Shown here: positions 1 through 10,600 of the stretch, piece after piece
How positions within the stretch are numbered: position 1 is the stretch's first letter
How the letters are laid out: each line of letters opens with the position of its first letter
Origin: CAXQUZ01 sp942491145
Lineage (GTDB): Bacteria > Myxococcota_A > UBA796 > UBA2385
DNA: 64,000 nucleotides
NCBI GenBank assembly: GCA_942491145.1
Contig: CALOBC010000001.1
Coordinates: 62,001-126,000, forward strand
Direction: 5' to 3'
The notes under the pieces: model-generated
Databases searched by the model: none
What the model was told of the DNA's origin: nothing
Seen by the model: the letters and a program-made list of their open reading frames with translations, nothing else
Made by a program: the position numbers and the translations under genes

Positions 1-411
1 GACGGGATGCAACCGAGGGGCACAGCGCTCTTGCGTGCGGGCCTCCCGGGTCTCCGAGGTGTCGAAGACGGGGCGCATGTCGCCTTCGTCCGGGCTCTCC
101 ACATGGAAGAGCCACAGCATGTACTCGCCATCTTTTCGGGGCACTTCAAGCGGCACCGCGACCGGCTCGGGCAGGTGAACGCCTTGGCCGATGCGGGTGA
201 TGCCGAAGCCCCCCTGGATGATGGCGACATACCGGTCCTTGCGCGGCTTTAGCTCAACTTGCAGACCCTGGACGATGCCGTGGCCATGCAAGTAGAGGTT
301 GTGGCGTTGCAGGTTGCGGCGATGGTAGGTCTGCTCGTCTCGCAGATCCGAAGCCGTGAGCGCCAGCCCCTCAAAGGGGTTGAGCCGACGGAGGACGGGA
401 TCCTGTTTCAC
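1..411 (-). CDS. eCIS-associated conserved protein, C-terminus cut by window edge
   Basis: The minus strand reads open from a GTG at 411 to the window edge (137 codons). The GTG overlaps the stop of the tail protein I gene in a GTGA, so it is translationally coupled to it. Residues 37-50 read HNLYLHGHGIVQGL, a signature I associate with a protein class found at the baseplate end of many eCIS loci (usually R..HN..LHG.G.V.GL). It is followed by beta-rich sequence. Its biochemical role is not known to me; the position after the two baseplate proteins suggests a baseplate or fibre-attachment part. The 3' end is missing. Family assignment is from memory of the motif only. Confidence 0.7.
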   Translation of the reverse strand, partial: MKQDPVLRRLNPFEGLALTASDLRDEQTYHRRNLQRHNLYLHGHGIVQGLQVELKPRKDRYVAIIQGGFGITRIGQGVHLPEPVAVPLEVPRKDGEYMLWLFHVESPDEGDMRPVFDTSETREARTQERCAPRLHPV

Positions 412-1547
412 GAGACACGCTCCTCGAACTCGATGGTGAAGGTGACGTGGGCCGGCATCTCGTTGGTCACGATCTGAGAGATGCGCCGAAGCTCGACTTC
501 GGCCCGCTCACCGAAGCGCCTCTTGAAGGACTTGCGGTCCTCCTTCAGAAGCACAACGAAGAATGTAGTGGCCTTGCGGCCGGGGCGAATCATGTAGGCA
601 GGGGGCGGGTCGTCATAGCGATAGCGCTCGGCGACGTTGCGCCCCTTCACGAGGGTGATGCCGGCGCGAGTCAGGGTGGTGGTGCGCGGGGGCATGCGCT
701 CCACAATCTCGACGTCGGCGGTGGTGAGCACCCGAATCATCTCGGTGACGCCCTCCACCGTGCCTCGGGTTCGGTACAGCTTGATGGACCGGCGCACCAG
801 CTCACGCTGCTGGTGCAGCGGCAGCGCTTCGTTGAGCTCGAAGCTGACCCAGCTCGCAATCCACGGCAGGAACGCGGGGTTCGCTTGCAGGGGATCGGTG
901 AGGGCCGGGATGGCGTCAATCTTCTCGGTCAGCGTGGTCATGATGTGCTGGAACACAAACAAGAACCGACGGAACTGATCGGCGTGGTGGACTTGCACCT
1001 GGGACGTGGTGGTGGTCGACCGGGCGCCCCACTGGCGGGCACTGCGCTCGGTGATGGCCTTCACATCTTGGCGACGGGTGGGCACCGCACCCCGGTAGAT
1101 GCCCGGTAAGAAGCGCAGGTAGGACCGCACGGGAACATGCAGCAGGATGCGATCCCGGGGATCGAGCGGCGGCACCGCCCGCTGGTCGGTGGTCTCGACG
1201 ACCGTCTGGACTTCGACCATCTCGGGCGGGGCGTAGAAGCTCGCGGGAGAGCCGTCCGGCAGCAAGCGCACCGAGCGCACATAGATGGGGTCGCCATCGC
1301 CCATCGGGCTGATCTCAACCTCACGCACCATGCCGACGGTCTCACCGCGCCGGGCTTCCACCAGACGGTAGCCGACGGGGTTGCCGAGGTGGCGGCTGAG
1401 GTAGGACCGGGCATCCCGCACGGGATAGCCGATGCGCACGATGTCTTCGAGATATCGGTAGTCGTCGGGCACGCGGTCGGGCGGCCCGCCCCCAGGGTTG
1501 GGCGCGAGCCAGCTCCCGCCGGCAGGCACGGGAACGAGGGCGCTCAC
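408..1547 (-). CDS. Phage tail protein I-like baseplate protein (Afp12/gpI-type)
   Basis: 379 residues starting at a GTG that overlaps the stop of the upstream baseplate-J gene (GTGA), with GAAGAGAG as a likely Shine-Dalgarno. Residues about 144-152 read LRFLPGIYR, the hallmark of the tail-protein-I (TIGR02242-like) domain. A conserved helical block follows with FLPWIASWVSFELNE and a RTRGTVEGVTEMIRV motif near residue 270. In P2-like phages and eCIS this protein joins the J protein in the baseplate wedge. It sits directly between the J protein and the truncated last gene, the usual eCIS order. The N-terminal 130 residues are lineage-specific. Confidence 0.88.
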   Translation of the reverse strand: MSALVPVPAGGSWLAPNPGGGPPDRVPDDYRYLEDIVRIGYPVRDARSYLSRHLGNPVGYRLVEARRGETVGMVREVEISPMGDGDPIYVRSVRLLPDGSPASFYAPPEMVEVQTVVETTDQRAVPPLDPRDRILLHVPVRSYLRFLPGIYRGAVPTRRQDVKAITERSARQWGARSTTTTSQVQVHHADQFRRFLFVFQHIMTTLTEKIDAIPALTDPLQANPAFLPWIASWVSFELNEALPLHQQRELVRRSIKLYRTRGTVEGVTEMIRVLTTADVEIVERMPPRTTTLTRAGITLVKGRNVAERYRYDDPPPAYMIRPGRKATTFFVVLLKEDRKSFKRRFGERAEVELRRISQIVTNEMPAHVTFTIEFEERVS

Positions 1548-4500
1548 TGGCCGCTCTCTTCGGTCCGGACGCGCACACGCCGCACCACAAAGAGGTCGTG
1601 CTGGGTGAGGAAGAGCTCACGGTGGCCCTCCCCTTCTTCCCAGCCGGGCACGGCGTCGTTGGACTCTTTGGACATGTCGTAGAGGTGCACGTCAGAGACG
1701 TGGCGGACCTCGGGAATCTCGGAGACCATGCGCGCGAAGTCTTGGGCGTAGAGGGTGCCGCCAAAGGGCCAGCCCTCGCCGTCCAGTCCACCATCGTAGG
1801 GGTCCAGGAAGGCCCGAATGAAGGCCTCGGCGGCTTCCCGCACCTGGTTGATGTTGGCGTTGGGGCGCACCCGCAATTCCAGGCTCACATCCAGCTCAAG
1901 GAAGCGGGCGAGGCGCACGTCCGGGTCGACATTGATGAGACAGCGGCGCTTGAGGTAGCGGGAGACGTGGTCCCGAAGGCCCGCCGCCAGAAAGGGATCG
2001 GGCATCCGCTCGCCTTCACGGCGGTGGGGAAGCACGACCACTTGCACCTTGCCGTCGTCCTCCATCCGGCCTTCGCACGCGGCACGGGCCACCTCACTCG
2101 ACGCGTCTCGGGCGATCTGCTCGAAGTCGACGCGGGTGACGGCGCGGTCGCGGCTGGTCAGGATGGACGGGGCGCGACGCTTGATCTCGTCGATCGTCTC
2201 GGCGTCCCGGCCGCCGACGGCGGGCAGGACGTTCGTGACTTCGAGCTCGGAGCGGCCTTCGACCAGCTCGATCTCCTGGGGAGCGACGTTGCCGCGTGCC
2301 CCGGGAACGACGCGGTAGACGTCAATCAGGATGTTGTTGGAGCCCACCGGCAGCATGCGTCCACGGATGCCATTGCCGAAGGTGAGCGTGCCTTCCACCG
2401 GGTCGACCACAAACACCTTGGCGTCCTTGCCTGCGGTCTTCCAGCGGTCCTGCTGGGGGTCGTAGGTCTGCCACTTGCTGTTGGCGCGGACCCACTGCTC
2501 GCGGGTGCCGTCGTCGGCTTCGACAAACACGATGATGTCGTCGAAGTGCTCGGGGCGCTCAAAGACCTGACGCTCCCCTTCTTCGGGATGGATGAAGATG
2601 GGGCGACGGAGCAGCTGGATGGCTTGGTGGGGCACGCCCCGGCCGCTGTTCCGCTCGGTGCGCATCGTGAACAAGCACGCCGCGTTGACGGTGTTGAGCA
2701 TCACGTGGGTGACGGGCGGCAGCGAAGGCAGCTGGTCGAGGTCCACGGGAAGCTGCTCGGCTTCATCGTCTTGGGCAAAGACAAACCGGCCGCGAATCCA
2801 GAAGCCTTCCTCGGGCACGTCCGGCAGATCGGGCAGCGGGAACTCGAGCACACCGGAGCGGGACATGTCGAATGCCCTACGCTTGCGACCTTCTCGGCCT
2901 GCGCCGGCTTCGGTGAAGCTGTCGAGCTTGTACCAGCCCGTGCGGCCGTGGCCCCGGTCTTCGAGGATCTCCCACTCCACGCCAAAGCGAGAGTCGCCGG
3001 GCACAAAGGCCTCACCGCGACACCGGAACTGGATGGCGTGGCGCTCTCCAGCGGGCAAGGGCCGGTCGAACTGCAGGTAGAGGGCCTGGTTGGGCTCCTC
3101 GATCTCGATGAATGGGAAGAAGGGGAAGAACTCACCAAGGCGGCCCGTTGCGCGGGTCACCACCCGGGTGAGGCGCTGGTTCTGTTCCCGGAAGTCGAGC
3201 TGGGCCATGCGGGGGTTGGGCATGGGTTGCTCATAGGACGACTGGCCGATGGCCTTGTCCACGCCCAACTTGATCGAGTAGATCTTGAGCGCGATCGGGT
3301 GCTGGTCTTTGTTCTCGTCCTTGCCGGTGAGCGAGGACTTGATGAGCTCCAGCCGAAGCCAGCACGACTCCTGGCCACCGATGTCATATCGGGACAAGCC
3401 CTTGAGCTGGGTCTTGGGGTCGAGGGTCAAGCGAATGCGGCGCTTGGCCGCCCGCTTCGCGCCGTCGGGGTCGATGTCCGAGAACGTGAAGCCGCTGTAG
3501 ACCTTGTCTTCGGTCCAGACCACCCGCCAGGAGTCTTCAGCGCGGTAGGTCAGCTGCAGGCGGTACAGCTTCTCGGGCTCTTCGATGAGCTCGCCGTTCA
3601 TCTCGAAGCCCATCTCGACTTCGATGAGAACTTCGGCTTTTTTGCGGTTCTCGAACAGATCCGAGCCGACAAAGAAGCGCCGGCCGATGGTGGGCGGGAT
3701 GGCGGGGTTGATCTGGAAGGGAGACCAAGGGGCCTCGCCAATCTCCAGGGGCTGCGCGGTGTTCCGTTCGTCGCCGCCGAAGAGCATCACCTCGACCGGG
3801 CGGTCCCAGGTCAGGTCGAGCTCCAGGTCGCTGGAGAAGCCCCGCAGGAACACAGTCTCGATGCGCTCGGCCCGCAAGTTGAAGCCATCCGTGGCCATGT
3901 CTGTGAGCGGACCGGTGATGATGACCATCGTGCCTTCGACACGGACCCGATCCTTGGGCACTTCTTCCCAGCTCTCGGCGCGCCGGTAGTACCACCGGTA
4001 CTTGGGCAGGTAGCTGTGGCGTCCGGCGGGCACATTGCGGTCAACCAGCGCAAAGCGGATGGTCCAGCCGCCCTTGATCGGAGGCAGGTCCTGGAGGAAG
4101 TACTCCAGCGAGCGGCCCCGGGGGCGCACGGTCCAGTTGTTGAGCTTGCGCTCTTCGCCGCCGCGGTCGTCCCGCCAATAGACCTCAAGGTCGCTCTCCA
4201 TGCGGTCGGCCAGCCAGCGCTCGTAGTCGAGGCGGCCGCGGATCCACCACTGGGCGCTGGAGATCTCTTCAGGCAGCGGCACCTGGCGGCTGCCGAGCTG
4301 GAACGGGATGGGGTTGATGCCCGGCAGTGCCGTCGCCAGCGAGTGCTCGTCCATGCCGAGCTGGGACTCGTCCTCGGTCTGCACGGTCATGGGCACCCAG
4401 CCTTCGGCCGTGGGGTATTCCCACTGGAAGAAGGGCACGATGCTCATCAGGTCCCCGGCCCGCCGCATGCGCAGTCGGCCCACCGGGCGCTCGCCCTCGG

Positions 4501-5110
4501 GGTCGATGTTCATCAGCCGCAGGTCGCCGTGCGAGATGTAGAGGAACTGATGGGGCGTGTAGGCGTCGGGGCCGTACGTGATGGGGTCCAGATCAAAGAG
4601 CTGGATGCCCCGGCCGCCCGCAAAGGTAAGCACGCTCTCGTGGCCGGCATGCTGAGTATACGGTACCTCACGGACCGCCGGATCTTTGCCACCCTTGACC
4701 GCCATGACCCGCACGACATGGGCGTCGTGGAGCGTGATGCGATCGGTGGTCAGATAGTCGAGCGACGCCTTCTCTTCGGTCTGGCGCGTGGAGCAAGTGG
4801 TGAATGCCGGCAGCTCGGTGCGGCCGCCATCCCGGGTCATCGTGAAGGTGACCGGGGCCACCGCCGGACGGGCACGCTTGCGCTCTTCCCCAATGAAGTT
4901 CAGGAAGTGGATGTAGGTCTTGTCCGGCACCCGATTGAGCCGGTAGATCGTCAGCTCGGTCATCCACGCGAAGAGCTGCACCAGGGTCATGCCCGGGTCT
5001 GCGTCAGAGAGGTTGGTCCACTCCGGGCAATACTGGGGGATGAGCGCGCGGGCTTCGGAGACGATGTCGGCGTAGCGCCGGTCGTCAAGGTTCGGCGGCT
5101 TGATGGGCAT
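1544..5110 (-). CDS. Baseplate J-family / putative baseplate assembly protein (Afp11-like)
   Basis: 1188 residues, the typical size of the large eCIS baseplate protein (TIGR02243-type). The N-terminus, with YADIVSEARALIPQYCPEWTN and DPGMTLVQLFAWMTELTIYRLNRVP around residues 12-63, is the standard start of this family. The C-terminal third has the J-like block with GNVAPQEIELVEG and RDRAVTRVDFEQIARDAS near residues 920-1000. It should form baseplate wedges with gp25 and tail protein I. The ATG at 5110 has a poor ribosome binding site, and a 140-bp gap separates it from the gp25 gene. A long antisense open frame over this gene is a GC-bias shadow. Confidence 0.92.
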   Translation of the reverse strand: MPIKPPNLDDRRYADIVSEARALIPQYCPEWTNLSDADPGMTLVQLFAWMTELTIYRLNRVPDKTYIHFLNFIGEERKRARPAVAPVTFTMTRDGGRTELPAFTTCSTRQTEEKASLDYLTTDRITLHDAHVVRVMAVKGGKDPAVREVPYTQHAGHESVLTFAGGRGIQLFDLDPITYGPDAYTPHQFLYISHGDLRLMNIDPEGERPVGRLRMRRAGDLMSIVPFFQWEYPTAEGWVPMTVQTEDESQLGMDEHSLATALPGINPIPFQLGSRQVPLPEEISSAQWWIRGRLDYERWLADRMESDLEVYWRDDRGGEERKLNNWTVRPRGRSLEYFLQDLPPIKGGWTIRFALVDRNVPAGRHSYLPKYRWYYRRAESWEEVPKDRVRVEGTMVIITGPLTDMATDGFNLRAERIETVFLRGFSSDLELDLTWDRPVEVMLFGGDERNTAQPLEIGEAPWSPFQINPAIPPTIGRRFFVGSDLFENRKKAEVLIEVEMGFEMNGELIEEPEKLYRLQLTYRAEDSWRVVWTEDKVYSGFTFSDIDPDGAKRAAKRRIRLTLDPKTQLKGLSRYDIGGQESCWLRLELIKSSLTGKDENKDQHPIALKIYSIKLGVDKAIGQSSYEQPMPNPRMAQLDFREQNQRLTRVVTRATGRLGEFFPFFPFIEIEEPNQALYLQFDRPLPAGERHAIQFRCRGEAFVPGDSRFGVEWEILEDRGHGRTGWYKLDSFTEAGAGREGRKRRAFDMSRSGVLEFPLPDLPDVPEEGFWIRGRFVFAQDDEAEQLPVDLDQLPSLPPVTHVMLNTVNAACLFTMRTERNSGRGVPHQAIQLLRRPIFIHPEEGERQVFERPEHFDDIIVFVEADDGTREQWVRANSKWQTYDPQQDRWKTAGKDAKVFVVDPVEGTLTFGNGIRGRMLPVGSNNILIDVYRVVPGARGNVAPQEIELVEGRSELEVTNVLPAVGGRDAETIDEIKRRAPSILTSRDRAVTRVDFEQIARDASSEVARAACEGRMEDDGKVQVVVLPHRREGERMPDPFLAAGLRDHVSRYLKRRCLINVDPDVRLARFLELDVSLELRVRPNANINQVREAAEAFIRAFLDPYDGGLDGEGWPFGGTLYAQDFARMVSEIPEVRHVSDVHLYDMSKESNDAVPGWEEGEGHRELFLTQHDLFVVRRVRVRTEESGQ

Positions 5111-5250
5111 TGTCGTTCGCGGAGAGAGGGTCGGTGGGGGCCGGAGTGGCGCGGCTCACCGAAGGGCGGGAGCGCGGCACCAGCGAAGCCGGCAGAGAAT
5201 GCTCAGGAGGTCACAGAAACACAAAACGCGGCGGGCACAGTCGGGGAGGA

Positions 5251-5646
5251 TCAGCGCGGGGTGCTGGCCACCACTTGCTCGATGCGCTCGACAGAGCCGG
5301 TGGAGACGATCTTGTAGACCACTTCGACCCGGATGGCGCCGGTCGGGTCGGGCACGGCAGAGACGTCTTCCACTTCGATGCGCTGTTCCCAGCGGCGGAG
5401 CGCGTCTTCCACATGGCGTGCGGCGAGCTGGCCGACAAAGCCGTTGGCAGGGGCAAACAGCAGCTCGTGGATGCGGCAGCCAAACTCAGGGAGCATTTGG
5501 CGCTCACCGGGCTGGGTGCCCAAGATGATCGACACGCTCTGGCGGATGTTTTCCTCGTACTCCGACATCGCGACGCCACCGCCGGCCGGGTCGAAGTGGA
5601 ACGGGAACGCGAAGCCTCTTCCGAGGAACTCCTTTCGAATCGCCAT
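5251..5646 (-). CDS. gp25-like baseplate wedge protein (Afp9-like)
   Basis: 131 residues, the usual length of the gp25/lysozyme-fold wedge family. The ATG at 5646 has a strong AGGAGGGA site. Diagnostic features are SEYEENIRQSVSIILGTQPGERQML in pieces (residues about 28-52), the PEFGCRIHELLFAP block after it, and RRWEQRIEV near residue 89. In T4 and eCIS this small protein joins the hub to the sheath and J protein; it is not expected to be an active lysozyme. The 252 bp between it and the spike gene upstream contain no convincing gene, although eCIS loci often carry a PAAR gene near here. Confidence 0.92.
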   Translation of the reverse strand: MAIRKEFLGRGFAFPFHFDPAGGGVAMSEYEENIRQSVSIILGTQPGERQMLPEFGCRIHELLFAPANGFVGQLAARHVEDALRRWEQRIEVEDVSAVPDPTGAIRVEVVYKIVSTGSVERIEQVVASTPR

Positions 5647-5898
5647 TCACTCCCTCCTGCGGGGGGCCGCACATCGCGGGCACCCTACCCCGGTGCGGAC
5701 AACTGGGGGAAGGGGCAAGGCCGAGAGCGTCGAGGCGATGCGCACTCTGGGCTTGCTCGACAGGAGAGTGGTCAGGCGCCAGCGGCCAGTGGTGCACCGC
5801 GAGCCGGGCCGAGTCCGCAAAAGACAACACGCCCGCGCCAGCACGTCGTGGGCAGGGGCCTCACGAGCAGCCAACGGGGGCGTGGTCGGTCGAGGAGA

Positions 5899-6936
5899 TC
5901 AGCTGCCAGTGGTGTTGGAGCAGAAGTTGATCTCGGTGGTGTAGCCAGACCGGTGGTTGATCACGTGACGGGTGGAGATCACGTAGTACTTGCCGTTCTG
6001 GCCCTTGGGCAGGCCCTTGAACTCGACCACAGATCCGGCGCGGATGCTGTCGTCGCCTTGGACCGTGCTGGAGCCCTTGCAGAATTGGCGCGCGATGCGC
6101 TCCATCTCTGACTTGGCCACCGAGTCGGCTTGACCCTGAGAAGAGATCGGCACGTCGGTGATGTAGGCCGTGGAGTCGCCGAACTTGCCCGCGAGGGTCG
6201 CGCCGACGTCGCCACCACCGATCGCAGTCACGTCCGAAGCAGACGCCTGACCCACAATCTCCTTCTTGGCCTTCACGTCCCAGCCACGCACAATGACTTT
6301 TTGGACCATGTCGGAGGAGTTGTAGTGCATGCGCATCGAGCGCAGGGACTTGCCCATCTCCACCGGCGTGGCAGCACCCTGGAAGCTGGCCTTCTTGAAT
6401 TCCAGCTTGTCGCCAACCACCCGGCACAGGTAGTTGTTGCGCGCAGCAAGCCGCTTGATGAACGCGATGTTGGACTCGTTGCGTTGCAGGATGTAGCCGT
6501 GGACCTCGCTGGTCGGGTCCACGGTCACACTCAAGCCACACTCGGCGCCCACTTCAGAAGCGACGTCAGAGTCCTTCTTGTCTTCCCAGTTGCGGGTCTT
6601 GCGGCCGCGACCGAGACGATGAGTCTTGTCGAGCGCCCGCAGGGTCATCGTGGAGTGGCCCTCGATCTGGTAGCCCGGCTCGATGGAGACGAGCTCGCCC
6701 TTGAACAGGGCATCCTCGCCCTTGCCCATCTTGCACTCGACCGGGTCTCCGATCTTGAAGTCCCACTTGGCCTGATCCGGATCTTCGGTCGCAGCCACCC
6801 GTGCGGTCAGCATGGTCACCATGTCGACGTGGTCTTCGACCACGAGGTGCTGCATGCCGTCGCTTTGATCTTGTTGAAACGTGGCGCTGCCTACCGTCAG
6901 CTTGTAGCCGGTGGCGCTGCTGGACTGATCAGCCAT
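5899..6936 (-). CDS. Phage late control D / VgrG-like spike hub protein (Afp8-like)
   Basis: 345 residues from the ATG at 6936, chosen for its GAGGAG site and because an upstream frame-open extension lacks one and runs into the previous gene. Residues 40-90 contain DQAKWDFKIGDPVECKMG, then an ESNIAFIKRLAARNNYLCRV block near residue 160, both typical of the gpD/VgrG hub fold. The C-terminus has the RAGSVVEFKGLPKGQNGKY OB-like region. It should form the trimeric hub and spike under the tube. Its neighbours (LysM protein upstream, gp25 downstream) match Afp7-Afp8-Afp9 order. No effector domain is fused to its C-terminus. Confidence 0.9.
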   Translation of the reverse strand: MADQSSSATGYKLTVGSATFQQDQSDGMQHLVVEDHVDMVTMLTARVAATEDPDQAKWDFKIGDPVECKMGKGEDALFKGELVSIEPGYQIEGHSTMTLRALDKTHRLGRGRKTRNWEDKKDSDVASEVGAECGLSVTVDPTSEVHGYILQRNESNIAFIKRLAARNNYLCRVVGDKLEFKKASFQGAATPVEMGKSLRSMRMHYNSSDMVQKVIVRGWDVKAKKEIVGQASASDVTAIGGGDVGATLAGKFGDSTAYITDVPISSQGQADSVAKSEMERIARQFCKGSSTVQGDDSIRAGSVVEFKGLPKGQNGKYYVISTRHVINHRSGYTTEINFCSNTTGS

Positions 6937-6946
6937 GGTGTGCTCC

Positions 6947-7612
6947 TCAGGACCGAACGACCAGCGGTGTGCCGGCGGGCACATCCATTGGGTTGTCGAT
7001 GTTGTTGTCCGAACACAGCTGCGAAGTGCTCACACCCATGCGGATGGCCACGGCAGACACGGTCTCGCCGGGACCCACGGTGACGAGCTTGACCTTGTCA
7101 GTGCCCATGCCGGAGCCGCCCGAACCAGCAGAGTGGTTCTCGGGGAGCCACTCCTTCATGGTGACGGTGACCTTGGCACGGACGGGCTCGCCGTTCTCCG
7201 CGAACATCATGTAGGTGACGTCCACGTTCTCGACAGCGCCGGTCATCTTGAAGGAGCCCCATGCGAACAGCACGCGGGGGGGCCGCTTCTTCTTGATCTC
7301 GGCGCTCTGGCCGTCCTGCGCGTCGATCGTCGGGTTGGTGAGAACCAGCAGCCCATTGACGTACTTGGAGCGCACGTCGACGGTGCCCGACTCGTTGGTC
7401 GTGTCGAACATCAGCTCCATGGACAATGAAGCCGGAGCCGACTTCTGGTACTCAAGGGACTTCGCCACCTCACCCTGGACCTCGTGGTCGTTCCAGCTCA
7501 GTCCCTTCTTGTACTGAAACTGGCTCGGGTTGTACTGGACAAAGAAGGGGCCGGAGCCGCCGTCCAGATTGACGAAGCTGGCCTTCTTGACGCTAATACC
7601 CAATGAAGCCAT
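6947..7612 (-). CDS. LysM-containing CIS tube/hub-initiator protein (Afp7-like)
   Basis: 221 residues from the ATG at 7612, preceded by GGAGG about 6 bases upstream; this start lies inside the last 20 bases of the giant gene, so the two are coupled. The N-terminal region with GPFFVQYNPSQFQYKKGLSW and LMFDTTNESGTVDVRSKY is the CIS_tube family signature. A LysM repeat (about residues 172-218, GPGETVSAVAIRMGVSTSQL) ends the protein. In eCIS, this protein connects the inner tube to the spike hub. A short flexible Gly/Ser linker (SAGSGGSGMG) separates the two domains. Confidence 0.9.
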   Translation of the reverse strand: MASLGISVKKASFVNLDGGSGPFFVQYNPSQFQYKKGLSWNDHEVQGEVAKSLEYQKSAPASLSMELMFDTTNESGTVDVRSKYVNGLLVLTNPTIDAQDGQSAEIKKKRPPRVLFAWGSFKMTGAVENVDVTYMMFAENGEPVRAKVTVTMKEWLPENHSAGSGGSGMGTDKVKLVTVGPGETVSAVAIRMGVSTSQLCSDNNIDNPMDVPAGTPLVVRS

Positions 7613-10600
7613 CAGGGTCCTCCGGGCGCCGCTCACGACGCGTCTTGAGTTCTTGCTCAACCATCGACAGGACCTCGAGACTCAGCGCCTCGACGTCGAG
7701 CTTCTTGCTCTTGTTGCCAGCGCCGGAAGCGCCCGCGCCGCCCTGACCCTCAGCGCGAGCTGCCGCGCTGTCTTCCGCCATGCGCACCTGTCGACGTGCA
7801 GCATCACGATCCCCAGAACCTTCCGCAATGTGGATGAGGGACTCCAGCCGCTGGGCCAGCTTCATCACACGGTCACCACCGACGCCAGCCGCGCGACGGG
7901 CACCCGGCTTGCGCCCGGCAGCCTTGAGCGAGCGGACCATCTTGACATTCGGCGCGCGGGACGGCGAGGACTGGAGGCCCTTCGCTTCAGGCGCGGCGGC
8001 AGCCTGCCTGGACTCGCGCGGCTCGCCCCGGCGTGCAGCATCAACCCGCTGTTGGAGGTCCTTTCGGGCTTCCTGGCGAATGGTCTCAATGACCTCGATG
8101 ACCGGCTGGGGCAAGGACGAGGCGATCGTCTGGAGCTCGTGACCCTGGGAAACGATGACACGAACCACATCTTCGGGACGCCGGGCGCGGGCCAGGTTGG
8201 CGAAGAGATCGCCGCCAGCGCGCGCAGCCGCCGAGAAGTCCAGGGGTTCGCCGCTGGCGCGTCGGGCCCAGACGGGCATGGACGACACATCGCTCTGATC
8301 TTGGCTCAGAGCATCGAAGGTCTCGCCCAGTCCGGGACGGGGCAGGTAGGCCGAGCGCCCACGGCTTGCCGCACGGGCAGTTCGGGTTGCACCAGATGCA
8401 CGAGGTGCACCAGCTGACGCGAAGGGAGACGACGCCCCAACGACCGACGGGTAGACCGGCGAACCGGGACCGCGGGCACGCTGGGTGGCCGTCGCTCCAG
8501 AGACCGAGCCAGTAGCGCGGGACTCGCCGGCACCACGACCGTCCGACGGCACACCGTCGAAGTGGGCGGTCGGCGCAGCAGCCAACGTGGACTCCGGCGC
8601 TTGGCGGGCCGCACGGGACACAGCGGTCTCACCCCGACCTGCAGCAGACAGAACGGCACCGGACGACGCGGCGGTGCGGTTCACACCCGCCACACCGGTC
8701 GATACCATGGCGTGGGCTTGGCGAGACGGCACAAAGCGGCCGTCCTGGGTGCGAGCGACATGCCGACCCTGGCGCGCAATGACCGGGGACTCGGCAACGT
8801 CGGCAGCAACCGGTGCTTCCCAGCTCGCGAGGTGAACGCCGTCGACCGTGGCACGGTAGACCGCAGTGGCTCGCGCAGCGTCACGTGCAGGATGGACGGG
8901 GGCCGCGAGTTCTTGCTGGGTGCGCACATCGGCCCAGTCGAGGGGACGACTGGCGACAGCGCGGGGTGCGGATACCGACTGGGTGCGGAGCATCACGCCA
9001 GAGGTCCGCTCAGCAGAACTCCCAGCGGACCGGGCCCCTCCAGCGGACAGGTTGGTCGACGGTGCGCTTGCGTTGGCAGACCGGGTCAAAGAGACCGCGG
9101 ACGGGGCACTTCCGACCGGTCGACGCACCCCACTGTCAGCACTGGACGACAAGCGGGCATAGGCGAGGGCGCTCGGCCGGGACCGGCGCTCCACCAAGCC
9201 CTGCACCGCGGCACGCACGGCACGAGCAGACGGAAGGGAGACAGCGCGGGCGGACCGGCTGACCGCCGGCGAGGTTGCACTGCGCCGGGAGGCGCGGACA
9301 GCCGGAGTGGCCTGCGGAGCCGGCGAAGAGTCGGCGCTCACCGGCATCACCGAGACGGGATCGAATCCACCCGCGCGGCGGGCCATCCGAGACACCCTGG
9401 GAGCCTGAGCCCGGCGAGGACGCCATGCCCGAGAGTCGTGGACCGTGGCGGCATCGAAGCTGGGCACTGCGCGAGCAGCCCGGCTGTGGGCAGTTGCACG
9501 GGCGGACGCAACCGCCGTGGCCGGCGTGCGAGCAGCATCCGCGCGGTCATCCCGAGCGGCGGCAACAGCAACACTGGAACGAGCAAGCGAAGCGGCTTCT
9601 CGGGCTTCAGCCCGTGCGACGACGCTTGCGGGCGGCCCCTTGACGATGCGGGGCGATGCGGCCGAGGCCGTCCCTGTGGCTCCCTCGTCGTCCAGATCAC
9701 CATCGAAAGACTCCGCCGGGGCCTGCACCAACACCGCACTCTGAATGGGCGATGCCAGCGGGCTCCACGGGTCAGGCCGACGACGAGCAGGCGGCGGGGT
9801 CACACGAACCGAGAGCTGCTCACGGTCGGCGCGGGCCTCGACACGGTCCACAATCTGGCCGAGCACGTCACTCTGGAGGTGCTCCGGCAGTGACGCAAAC
9901 ACTTCACGGCGGGCCGCAACTTGCTGGACGGCCGACCGCAGACGGGCGGGCGCTGCAATCTCATCCACGCCGGAGGGCAGCGCTGCGAGCACCGCGGCAA
10001 CAACCGGAGAGAGCGTGGAGCGGGTGCGGCGAGCAGACACGGGAGCCGAGCGCTCCGCACCATCACGGCTCGTCGGGCCCGCGGGGGCATCCAAGCGAGC
10101 AGCCGCGTTGGTGGTGCCGGCCGTTCGGGCGACAACACCCGGGCGTGCGGTCACCGCGACTGCAGCGTTGGCTTCGCGGCTCGGTGCGGATGCAGACCTG
10201 GAAGAAGGCCGAGCCGACGTGGCACCCGACACAAGGGCCGAGTCAACGTTCAAGCCGACGACCGCGTCGAGCACCTGCATGGAGGGCGCAACCACAGCGC
10301 GCTGGCTGGCCGAGAGCGGGTGGAGCCCGCGCTTGGCGGCAGCCCCAGGACGGGGAACGACGGACCGAGACGCAGCGGGAAGCTGCGCTTCATCCAGGCG
10401 CACGGCCGCACGCTCGGCAGGGCGCACTCGGGGCGCAGAAGCGACGGCAGTGCGGGGTGCACGACTGACGGCCCGATTGAGGGGCGAAACACCGGCCAAA
10501 CGCGTCGCCGGGGCAGACACACCGCGAGCCGCCGGAGCGGCGCGAGCCGGTGCTGCCGGTACTCGAGAAGTCGGCGAGGTCGAACCCAGGCCAAAGTCGA

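Noticed and set aside
1598..5317. Plus-strand open frame of 1239 codons opposite the baseplate-J gene
   Set aside because: Antisense to a clear family member; high GC keeps the complementary frame open. No ribosome site, no domain similarity.
5647..5874. Minus-strand open frame in the gap upstream of gp25, considered as a PAAR gene
   Set aside because: Sequence is Arg/Pro/Cys-rich without PAAR motifs, no ribosome site.
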